A stretch of 64,000 nt of DNA, from positions 1,984,001-2,048,000 of the forward strand of contig JARFXM010000008.1 in assembly GCA_029532625.1 (NCBI GenBank). Direction: 5' to 3'. This document shows, piece after piece, positions 30,181 to 39,712 of the stretch. Both the position numbers and the translations under genes were made by a program. The DNA is from Lomentospora prolificans. Its lineage: Eukaryota; Ascomycota; Sordariomycetes; Microascales; Microascaceae. Below the pieces are notes generated by a model that was not told the DNA's origin, did no database searches, and saw only the letters and a list, made by a program, of their open reading frames with translations. Position 1 is the first letter of the stretch. Each line of letters starts with the position of its first letter.

Positions 30181-30939
30181 GACGTCTACCCATTTCTTCT
30201 CCAACATAACTTCCCCTCCCCCAGTTTCTCTTCCGCCGCATAAGTTCGTTCTCCATGCAGTAATATCGGCAGCTATCGCAACGAAACCCGGTCGCAGTCC
30301 GTTTCTCAAACCGGCCTGCATTTTATCTTTCCGCTCAATTCTCTAGCGGCCACCATTTTGGCCGTTCTCCCTCGATTCCAAAAGGGAAGGGAAAAAAAAA
30401 GTCACAAGACACGAACCCCCTTCCTTGTCCCCCAGGCGCTGCCAGTCATTCTTGGCCTCTCTGCCCGTTGATATATATCTAAGCCAGCAAATTTCTTCCA
30501 ACCTTTCTCACTTCTTACCCCGATCCGCTTTTGCCTTTTCCGCTCCTTTAATATACCTCATCCAACTCAGTCAATTACCCACAGATCGGGCAAGAGCCCT
30601 GCACTGGTGGGCACAGCCTCGAGCAATTCTTGTCCGACGACAGCTCCGCGCTTCCTTCCGCGCAAAACCAAAACCGAAACCGCAGGCGTCACCAACTACA
30701 ACACTCTTGCCCACTCTCGCGATTCTGGCCATGCCGAAAGACCCTACCCTCACCTCTGGCCACAAAAAGATTTAACAACGAGTCCTCGTGCGCGCACGTG
30801 TATCCAGCATCTCTTTCGCTTCAGATCCGGCTATTCTACGCACCCGGCGACCACAGTACTTGACAGCCTCGACCAGCCCGAACCCCATTAATCAACTCGG
30901 CGGCACTCCTCGTTGCCACCACTCTATTACGACGGCGCC
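30181..30939 (+). promoter_or_regulatory. probable promoter and long pyrimidine-rich leader of the bHLH gene, with a uORF
   Basis: Strongly C/T-rich from ~30185 to the ATG at 30940, typical of fungal promoters and leaders of regulatory genes. A small upstream frame ATG...TAA at 30731-30775 encodes 14 residues (MPKDPTLTSGHKKI) and ends 164 nt before the main start. A two-codon ATG-CAG-TAA occurs at ~30256. Whether these are inside the mRNA depends on the unknown start of transcription. Confidence 0.5.
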
Positions 30940-32476
30940 ATGCTCGCACTTCGACAACCCAAAAGGGAGTCTACTGAGTCCTCAGACCCTAGCCTGCCCT
31001 TTGGCTGTAAGTTCTGCCTAGCATCCTCCGGGCACCATATCATACCATGCATGGTGCAATAACATCCAGCTAGTCTCTTTCCAAAAGTTTCTAACATGTG
31101 ACGGCGTTTTGCCTTTCTCTATAGATGCCTTTAATGAAAGCCAGGAAGCTGTCCCCAACCCTCCTCCCTCACCTCCGCCAGGTGATCCGATCTTGAGCGC
31201 GGAAGATAGCATCTCCCTGCAACATTTCCTCGAGAACCTTTCTTCCGACCACTTTATCGCACCATCCTATGGTGAAGGACTAAATTTCACCGATACCTGG
31301 CTCGACCTTCCGCCTCAGCTGGTGGGCTCCACAACCTCACTCGGGCAGCATCCCGTGACAGACCCTGCTGCAATGGCAGGCGGATTCTATATGAGAGACG
31401 AGAACAACGTCTCCGATGAAACCTCCCAGCACGCATCGGCGGGATCGATGGCCCCTCCCCCTCTTCCACACGGAGGCTCTCACCCGTTGCAGGCCTCTCT
31501 GGCCCACCACGCAAGCCCGGACGTCCTCGCAGGCGCAGCGCTTCTACCGCGAAATGGGCTACTCAATCCGAACGGCTTCCACAGCGCGCCTCTTGTACCG
31601 CAAACGCAATTTTCCAGCCTCAGGGATCTAGGGCCCGGTTATAGACATGAACCCGGCGCTGCCCTCGGCAACGCCCTCCTAAGGAACGGGTTTCCTGGCG
31701 TCAATAATGGTGAAGCCCAGTTCCCCAGCCTGCCGTATGGCGGGCAGCAGCAGCAACAGCATCAGCAGCAGCAGCAGCAGCAGCCCCAACAAGAACGACA
31801 GCAGCTGGCTTCCCAGCTCATGCGTGCTTCCGAGATCCAGTGGGGTACGGATGATAGCTTCAATCACGGCCAAGGCTACGTCCCGCAGTCGCATAACGAT
31901 ACGCACGAGTCCTTGTCGCAACGGCAGCTGCAAATGATGCAGTGCTTGCAGGTAGCCCCTAGCGCAGCGACCACTAGGCCTTCTAGCCCGGTGGCAGACC
32001 AAGCTTCCCCGGCAGCAGCGGGAATGGACGCCCCGATGGTGGCAGCAGAGCCGACCAGTCAAGAACCACCTCGCAAACGGCCTAAGGGCACTTCTTCTGG
32101 ACCGTCTTCGGCGGACGGCGGAGATGAGACTTCGCCTCCTGCTACCACGCCCAAGTCGGCGAGGAGAGGCAAGGGATCGTCGACGGGTGCTGCGGCCAAG
32201 AAGCGACGCAGGTCAGGCAACGGCACCAAGGCGCCGAGAGAAAACCTTACGGATGAACAAAGGCGCGCTAATCACATTCGTAGCGAGCAAAAGAGGCGCA
32301 ACATCATCAAGAACGGTTTCGACGATCTCTGCAAAATAGTTCCGGCACTCCGCGATAATAGGGCCAGCAAGAAAATTGCTCTGAGCGTGGCAGCTGACTG
32401 GCTTGACAGTCTTCTTTGCTTCAACTCGGAGCTTACCGACATACTCACACGAGTCAAGGGCGAAGCGACTGGGTAG
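30940..32476 (+). CDS. bHLH transcription factor with polyQ tract
   Basis: Exons 30940-31006 and 31125-32476; intron 118 nt (GTAAGT donor, TTCTAAC branch, CTATAG acceptor); 472 residues. The N-terminal part is disordered and acidic/Pro-rich (PNPPPSPPPGDP, LQHFLENLSSD), with a glutamine tract at about 230-250. The C-terminal ~75 residues are a bHLH domain: basic region RRANHIRSEQKRRNIIKNGF with the His/Glu/Arg pattern of E-box (CANNTG) binders, helix 1 FDDLCKIVPAL, loop RDNRASK, helix 2 KIALSVAADWLDSLL. A basic Lys-rich stretch just before it is a likely nuclear signal. No leucine zipper is evident. The first exon (MLALRQPKRESTESSDPSLPFG) joins in phase (T/AT = Tyr). The specific target pathway cannot be told from sequence. 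Long non-coding stretches lie on both sides. Confidence 0.85.
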
Positions 32477-33556
32477 CCGACTGGCTTTCCTACGGTTCGC
32501 TTGTGGACAAGGTCCGAATTTGGAAGGCTTTTTGCCCTCTTTTATTTCATTTTTCTTTTCTTTCTCCCTTTGATCTTTTCTTTTTGTACTTTTTTTTTGG
32601 GAAGCGCGGAGCAAAATGGCATAGGGCGCTTATCAGGATGGGTGGTGCATTACAGGACGCATGGGAAATCTCTAACTGGACCGGGATGATGTTGATGACA
32701 AGGGATGCGGATCTTACTTTCTCTCCCTCTTTTTTCCCTTTTTACTCAGAACACTTTGTTTTTTCGCAGGGGCCAAGACTGTGTGGTCGCTATTTCAGTT
32801 TGTTCTCTCTTTACGCGTCGTCCTCATGGACCATGTTTTTCCTCGTCGCGATTCATAGATTCGCCAGCATTTTCAGTTTGTTTAAATGGCGGACAAGTGA
32901 TTTCGAGAGGGGATGTTCTTGGAGGACCCTGCATAGCCAAGGTACAATGGCGCACACAAGTCTCCCCCCCTTTTCTTCACTCCCTACCCCAAAAGATGGC
33001 ACCGTGAAGAGCAATGGTGTTACGCATCTTTTGGTTTTGGGAATAATAGAGCTTTCGGTCAGACTTAGACAGCGAAGAGGGCCTTGCGGCCCGTGCTGGG
33101 CGATCAAAAGTCATTTGCTAGTTTCTACACAGCATCACCTTTTTTCGTTTTAGCTGCTCGCCACGGCCGGGGATGGATGGCTCTTTGTATCACCATGTTT
33201 CTCTCTCTTTTGAGTTGGTCAGAGCTGGGCAAGCGAGCCTTCATCCAAGTACTTAGTATCTCTTAATCCAAGCATCTGCCATTGGCGGCATGCATATCAG
33301 ACTCTCGCCTTCTCTCTCTCGTGACGTGTCTCTGCTCTATCTATGACGATTGGAATACCTGCTTCTTGTTGATGCTCAATGTTAAAAGCCTGCCGTAGCG
33401 GGGCGGCGCGATGCCGTAGTATGGCCATCTTACAATGTTGGCCGGTTAACTCCGTGCGGCGTTGTCGGCAGGCTCCGGCCGAAGCAAGCCGCAATCCAGT
33501 CTCTTGGGTTTATTTTGTGCCCTATCGAGGGGTAGTCGGAAAGCAAAGGAAGAAAA

Positions 33557-33590
33557 GTGTGTGTGTGTGTGTGTGTGTTGTGTGTGTGTG
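33557..33590. repeat. (GT)n microsatellite
   Basis: About eleven GT units, one T, then five more TG units, in the desert downstream of the bHLH gene. Confidence 0.95.
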
Positions 33591-35928
33591 GATGGGCCGT
33601 CCCTGGAAGTACGATTTATTCGAGACGGTACGTTTTTCCAAGGTAACTCTTCACAGCTAGGTCTCGCAGTGCTGTGCTGTGTGTCTCGGATCACGGAGAG
33701 ATGATTGGACAAGGCGGGAGTGAGTGGGTGTGGTGACAGCTGGCAGGGCTCGAGGAGGGGTGGCCGATTGAATGTTTAGAGTCTTTGGGTACTTGTAAAT
33801 GTTGATATTGATGCTTGTCTAGGGTGGTGGGATAGGTTTGAAGGGGGGGGTGGTTTGATTTTGGGGTTGGCTTGATTGCAAAGTGTTAGCGAAGAGAGTT
33901 GTATAGAGATGGAGATGGAGATGGAGCTTGGGCTGAGGGAGTTTGACCATCGGAGTGTGTGTGTTGCGGCGTGACGAGAGGACGGTTGTTGGAGCTTGGC
34001 ATCTTGGGCCGTGTCTGGCGAGATGCTCTCGTGGTGGGGGGCTACGCTTGGTTGAGACTGTTTGGTCAAGGATTGAGCTGGAATGGGGCAAGCTCCATGG
34101 TCGCTAGAGTATCTAGGCTGGGGTTTTATTTTATTATCTTATTATTTTATTTTTATTTTTATTTTGAGAGGGACGGATTTGTAAAAGAGATAGATTTGCG
34201 AGCAGAGCCGCTGCTTGTTGGGCTTGGGTGTTGCGGGTTTTTAGATACGTCCTGGGAAGAACGAATGGTCTTTGAGGCCGCCTGGTCGTAGGAGGCGGGT
34301 ATCTACTCTAGATATCCAAGGAACCGGCGGTCTTTTACTGTGTCCGGCCCGGTGTTTGATGTTGCTGGCCTTTCTTGTTTGGCTCCGTTGGTTCGGCGGC
34401 CCGGAGCCGGGTGGGTCGGCGTGGCGTCAGGGTTGGTTTGGTTCGGGTCCCGGATAGGCTCAGATGCAACGCGGTATATTGACTTGATTTTTCTGCGTTG
34501 TCAAACTTTTATGTCGATCCCGGGTTCCAAGGTGGAATATTGAGGAACTCTTAGAATCTTTGACGAGGCTGCGGCCATGGATGGTCTCACGGCCAGTGAA
34601 TACATCCTGTTGGACTAATTTCAATTCACCGTGGATGGATCTTGACATGGCTTTTTTCAAAGATGATCTAGGCTTCTGATGGCCATTGCGTCGTTGGATC
34701 ATGAGCCATCGTTCTGTCCGTCTCTGGGGGCGCAGGGAGATTTCGGAAAAAGGCATGGATCATTGGATGGTAAGCGGTATGTCCGTTAATATCATCTTCC
34801 ATGCCAGCGAACAAGTCAAGGACGGCGCGAGGACGGCGCGAGGATGGGCGAGCGCGAAGAGGGTGCGAAACCCCCATCTTGATCCTAGTTCCTCCTCTCC
34901 CTCAAACTCTCCTCCCCTGATCCCCGAGATGGGATGGCAATCAACCTCTCTCTCCTAGAAACGCCCCTTCAATTCCTTGGACGCAGAATTCATGGGATAC
35001 AACTATATACGCTGCGACTTCTTGACTATGCCAGACCAAAGCCGATGGCATTCCCTTCAACTCAGTCGCAACCACCATCGACATTCCATCCGTGCGCCCT
35101 CAAGGGCAAGCAAGGTTAAGAACATGATAAATACAGCCCCCAAAACAGAATCCCCGTTTCATTCGAACGAACGAATCCAAATGTTTCATTTCCAGACGAC
35201 GACCCTCTTCCATCCGGAATCCTATTAACAGCCGCCCCCAACCCCCCCAAAAACCCCATCTCGAAGGATTCCCCACGCGCTCCGGATCTGCGGAATCAAA
35301 TTAACCCTCCACTCCCACTGCGCATATGTCCCCCCCATTTGGCCAATTAAGCTTCTGTGCGGCGCGGGTGTGGTCAGAAAAATATTATCAAAAACGTGCT
35401 CGAATCTGCTCGAGTGCGATGTGATGACTTTGGAGGAATTAGTCAAAGATCTGATCCGCACTAGTAGTCTGTGGTTCTCCTTTTCTTCATCCCTTGCCTA
35501 GCTGTCCAATCGGTCAGAGGAGCACGGGTTATTAGATGCTGGTTTTTCTGTTCTTTTTTAAGTATCTGGGAGGTGGAATCGACGTCAAGCGCTGCAGCCA
35601 TCCGGGGATGCAGCGTTAACGACTGACAATGTTTCCGGGAAAATAAAAAGTTATAGTTTGAAATCCAGGACAAGAGATCCAAATCGGGCGAATGCACAGC
35701 GGCACGCCCGGGGCCCAGTAAGACTAGAGAACTTGCGCTTATTCTCTCAGGCTCGGTCTTTTCTTTCCTCCTACCCAGAGCTCAAGGATAGTTAGTTGTA
35801 TTTGACGAGATTGGAGGCGTGATGTCTGTCCGAATGAGGTAGCCTTTTGAGATGGCCTGGCATGGGAAACGGATTGCAACGTTATCCTTGAAAGGGCGGG
35901 CTGCAACCTTGAGCCTGGCAAGCGAGGC

Positions 35929-35937
35929 TATATAAAG
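35929..35937 (+). promoter_or_regulatory. TATA box of the DJ-1/PfpI gene
   Basis: TATATAAAG, 160 nt upstream of the ATG at 36097, followed by a C/A-rich leader typical of fungal genes with strong regulated promoters. Confidence 0.6.
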
Positions 35938-36096
35938 TCCAGCTTAGGATCCCGCGAGCTCGATGACATCTCCATCCACGTCCCCCCTCCCCCCCAGCAG
36001 CAGCTGAAGAGAAGAACATCTCCAGCCAGAGGCCATCTCCAACCCAAAACACCCTCCAACCTCCAACCAAGAAAAAGCCATCACCGCTCCCTCAAG

Positions 36097-36997
36097 ATGG
36101 CCCTCCTTACCTCCCTCCTAACCCTCCTCATCCCCGCCGCCTTCGCCGCCTGCACACCCGCCTCCGCCGGCCCCTCCTCAGCCTCCTCCTCAGCTTCCTC
36201 CTCAGCTTCCGCCTCCCCCTCGGCCCCGCTCCCCCCTCAACTTCGCCGCCGTCCTCTTCCCAGCCTTCGAACCCCTCGACGTCCTCGGACCCCTCGACCC
36301 TCTCCAAATCGTCTCCAACTACCACCAGATGAACCTCCACCTCCTCTCCCACTCCATGGACCCCGTCACCTCCGCCACCCAGATGAACCCCTTCAACTCC
36401 TCCTGGCCCCTCACCATCAACCCCACCATGACCTTTGACGACGCCCTCGCCTCCAACCTCGACATCGACGTCCTCCTCGTCCCCGGCGGCCCCGGCGCAC
36501 GCGCACCCATCGAGACACTGCAACCTAGCATCGACTTTATCAAGACCATCTATCCCAATCTGCAGTACCTTATCACCGTGTGTACGGGTGCCAGCCTCGC
36601 CGCGAGGGCTGGCGTGCTCGACCGGAGGAGGGCCACCACGAACAAGCGCGCCTGGACCTTCGTTACGGCTTTCGGCCCCGACGTCGAGTGGGTTTCGCCC
36701 GCCAGGTTCGTGGTCGATGGTAATATTTGGTCATCGTCCGGTGTAAGTGCTCTCCTTTTCTTTCTCTCGCCGTCGTCGTTAGGCCTGATGGATTTCAAAA
36801 CGAACCCACACTCGACCGCTGACGACGGCACAAAAACAAACCAGGTCACCGCCGGCCTGGATCTCATCTGGGCCTGGATCGAGGAAGTCTACGGCGCCGA
36901 TCTCGCCTACGAAATTTCCGGCATGACCGAGTACGAGCCTCACCCGCCAACATACGATCCTTTTGCCGAGAGATTCAACGTTCCACCGTCGCCCTAG
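36097..36997 (+). pseudogene. secreted DJ-1/PfpI-family protein gene with a one-base frame break
   Basis: Starts with a signal peptide (MALLTSLLTLLIPAAFAACTP) and a Ser-rich linker, then switches frame at a six-C run (36231-36236). Downstream frame: LNFAAVLFPAFEPLDVLGPLDPL, DIDVLLVPGGPGAR, ITVCTGASLAARAGVLD, WVSPARFVVDGNIWSSSG/VTAGLDLIWAWIEEVYG, the DJ-1/PfpI (isonitrile hydratase-like) fold with its nucleophile-elbow Cys in the TVCTGAS segment. One C fewer would fuse the signal peptide to the domain (PLNFAAVLFP). No GT dinucleotide lies between 36097 and the run, so an intron cannot repair it, and the downstream frame has a stop at 36119 before any ATG. A 102-nt intron (36743-36844; GTAAGT donor, GCTGAC branch, ACCAG acceptor) is a multiple of three without stops. 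The substrate is unknown. Likely a sequencing error or recent mutation rather than an old pseudogene. Confidence 0.75.
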
Positions 36998-37668
36998 GCG
37001 AAACGGGAATTTGCTTTAGCTTTTTGCTCACCGGGGAGGAACCTTAGCGCCACCCGCTTTTCCCGTCTCTCCCATCAATGGCTTGTCGTTAGGCGTAAAA
37101 TATCTTCATCAGGTACATGACGTCGCCAGGCGAAGAAGGATTGGATCACTTATTACCTCATCACACATCACTTATTACCTCATACATCAATGTCATAGAT
37201 GTCATATCAGTGCAAAAAGAACTGGCACATAACTGAGGAGTTTGCGAACTTCTTCTCTTTGGTAGCGAGGAGCCGCGCCTCTGTACATGGACATATTCAT
37301 TAACAACAAGTCTTCAATTCTCCCATAAGAGACTCAAGACTTCATGCCCGGGCACCAAATATTGTTACCTCGGCTTGGCTTTACAGTTCCTAGTTGTACC
37401 CCGCTCCACTGTTTCTTGAAGTTATGACCATTATCATGAAACGTGCTTCTTTTTTGCGTCTTCTTTTCGTAGTTCGGGTTCTCTAAGTCTTCCTGTTTTC
37501 TGGATATGGGACAGCTACTTCCAACACTCCCTTTTTCTGTAAGTTCGGAACCTCGTAACTCTTTCATTAAACTCTTGCTCCAGACCCTCCTGCCTGATTC
37601 AGACCTTCATCGCAAGAGGCGTGGCACCCTTTCGGAGCCCGCGCGGTAGTAGTTGTAGATTTGTGAAT
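36998..37668. other. convergent 3' region between the DJ-1 gene and GAPDH
   Basis: 671 bp, A/T-rich. A 17-bp sequence ATCACTTATTACCTCAT occurs twice (37145-37161 and 37167-37183) as a 22-bp direct tandem repeat. The rest looks like 3' UTR sequence. No gene seen. Confidence 0.45.
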
Positions 37669-39286
37669 TTAGGCGTTACCATCAGCCTTGGCAACGTAGG
37701 CAAGGAGGTCGAGGACACGGCGAGAGTATCCCCACTCGTTGTCATACCAGCTGACAACCTTGACGAAGTGGTCGTTGAGAGCGATACCGGCCTTGGCATC
37801 GAAGATGGACGAGTTGGGGTTGCCAATCATGTCGGTGGAGACAATGTCGTCCTCGGTGTAGGCGAGGATGCCCTTGAGTTCACCCTCGGAAGCGGCCTTG
37901 ATGGTGGCCTTGATGTCGTCGTAGCTGGCGGCCTTCTCGAGACGGCAGGTCAAGTCGACAACGGAGACGTTGGAGGTGGGCACACGCATCGACATACCGG
38001 TGAGCTTGCCGTTGAGAGCGGGGATGACCTTGCCGACAGCCTTGGCGGCACCGGTGCTGCTGGGGATGATGTTCTGGGCAGCGGTACGGCCACCACGCCA
38101 GTCCTTAGCGGAGGGACCGTCGACGGTCTTCTGGGTGGCGGTGTAGGAGTGGACAGTGGTCATGAGACCCTCAATGATGGTGTACTTGTCGTTGAGAACC
38201 TTGGCAAGGGGAGCAAGGCAGTTGGTCGTGCAAGAGGCGTTGGAGATGACGTCGGCCTTGCCATCGTAGGTCTTCTCGTTGACACCCATCACGTACATGG
38301 GGGCATCGGCAGAGGGGGCAGAGATGATGACCTTCTTGGCACCGCCCTTAAGATGGGCAGAGGCCTTCTCGGTGGTGGTGAAGACACCGGTGGACTCGAC
38401 GACGTACTGGGCGCCGGTCTCAGACCAGGGGATGTTGGCGGGGTCACGCTCCTGGTAGAACTTGATAGTCTTGCCGTTGACGACGAGGTCGTTGCCCTGG
38501 ACCTTGATGTCACCCTTGAAGATACCGTGGGTGCTGTCATACTTGAGCATGTACTCCTATAAATTGGGGTGAAGAAAAATGAGTTAGCTAGCTGGATCGT
38601 GAGATGTGCTAAGACCAATTGAGAGCTCCTGCTGTCTAAGCTCCTAGAGCTCCGAGCGTTTGCTTGCTCCCCCGCCATTATTGCAATTGCCACCCCAATT
38701 GTTGTGGCTTCATGGTTGCAATTAATTCAGCAATTGCAATGCACGGTTCCTAAAGGATGGAACATGCTTTGCGGCCCAAAACACCACGCAAGATTATGCG
38801 CGCGAGGCGAGGGGGGTCGAATGGAAATGTTACTTCATCCCATTCGGTGCAGCCCCCCTGCTCAGTGTCATGTATGTATGGCGGGGCAACTGACCCAACC
38901 AGGACGCTCCTGATTTTTTTGTTGATGGCGGGGTAGCAAAGCTTTTTTCTCTTTTTGTTGGTGGGGTCATTTTGGGCCCGCTCAAGGAGGGGCTCGCTTC
39001 GTTGTTGCGCCTGCCCAAGCGTGGCGCCACCCCCTCCAGTGATATCATTGTCATTGCAAGCTGTAGCAGGAGCCATCAAGGGAGGGGCGAGCTTGAGGAC
39101 CAAGGTATTTTGACAAAAAACAACGGGATTTATTTTTCTCCCTCCTAGGTTTCAACTTACAGCGTAGTGGGTCTCGATGAAGGGATCGTTGACAGCGACG
39201 ATCTCAACCTCGGGGTGCTCAGCGGCATTGCGGAAGACAATGCGGCCGATACGACCGAAACCGTTGATGCCGACCTTGATAGTCAT
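37669..39286 (-). CDS. gpdA: glyceraldehyde-3-phosphate dehydrogenase
   Basis: Exons (minus) 39286-39161 and 38556-37669; 337 residues, the standard length. It starts MTIKVGINGFGRIGR (NAD-binding Rossmann fold), has the active-site SNASCTTNC with catalytic Cys151, and ends WYDNEWGYSRRVLDLLAYVAK. It oxidises and phosphorylates glyceraldehyde-3-phosphate in cytosolic glycolysis. Codon use is strongly C-ending, as expected for a very highly expressed fungal gene. The single coding intron (38557-39160) is 604 nt, six to eight times the size of most introns here, with a GTAAGT donor and TTATAG acceptor, and joins Ala42 to Glu43 in phase 0. A leader intron is also probable (see separate entry). This gene is a usual promoter source and phylogenetic marker; the long intron would be the variable part. 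Confidence 0.97.
38557..39160 (-). promoter_or_regulatory. 604-nt GAPDH coding intron with a CAATTG cluster
   Basis: Contains four CAATTG palindromes (38616-38621, 38684-38689, 38696-38701, 38731-38736) and an inverted repeat TTGCAATT...AATTGCAA around 38717-38740. The rest is mixed sequence with no open frame of interest. A regulatory role is inference from size and motif clustering in a highly expressed gene. Confidence 0.45.
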
Positions 39287-39327
39287 TGTGATGGATGATT
39301 ATGTGGTTGGGTAGAACTGGTATATCT

Positions 39328-39712
39328 CTAGTGGCGGAGATGTCACGTTAGTCTGGTCTGGGAGGCAGGAGAAAGAAAGTGAGGCCGATAGAACAAGCTT
39401 GCGGAAAGAAAAGCGAGGAAGGGGGGAAGCTCGAGCGAATTATATCAAGGCAGAATGGGGGAAAGAGCAGCAGAAGAATTTTTCCCGCGCCCGCCTCTTG
39501 CTCTTTCCAAGCTCCAATGTAGGCGAGGTAGCTGCGGCGACGGGGCGAGCACTGGATAAAGCCCACGAGGAGCTAGCTCTTGCCCATTCGCGCCGCGATG
39601 GAGGCGGAGAGAGCGAGGCAAAGCCAAGATAAGGAATGATAACGCGAGTGGTGAACAGGTATATGGATTTAAGGGAGAAGCTCGTGAAGCTATCATGAGG
39701 GAGCAAGCTTAC
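39328..39712 (-). promoter_or_regulatory. probable 5'-UTR intron of GAPDH
   Basis: Minus-strand donor GTAAGC (39712-39707) after CCCAATAG, and acceptor CACTAG (ending 39328) preceded by the branch site GACTAAC; 385 nt, ending 41 nt before the ATG. Leader introns are known in fungal gpd genes. Inferred from splice motifs only. Confidence 0.45.

Larger units (their letters stand above)
32477..36096. other. 3.6-kb gene desert with microsatellites
   Basis: Begins with the bHLH 3' region (T-rich, many TTTTCTTT patches). Contains a (GT)n microsatellite (33557-33590), an A/T-rich (TTTTA)n-like stretch (34130-34165), and an 11-bp tandem duplication of GGACGGCGCGA (34820-34841). The last ~170 bp carry a TATATAAAG box and a C/A-rich leader for the DJ-1 gene. 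No gene was recognised. Confidence 0.45.

Noticed and set aside
31679..32062. Minus-strand Leu-rich frame that resembles membrane segments
   Set aside because: The poly-Leu is the antisense of the bHLH glutamine tract.
36097..36240. Intron in the Ser-rich linker of the DJ-1 gene to repair its frame
   Set aside because: Several CTCCTCAG acceptor-like sites exist, but there is no GT donor between the ATG and the break.
37621..38562. Plus-strand open frame of 313 codons
   Set aside because: Exact antisense of the GAPDH exon; the open frame is a by-product of the strong third-position C bias of that gene.
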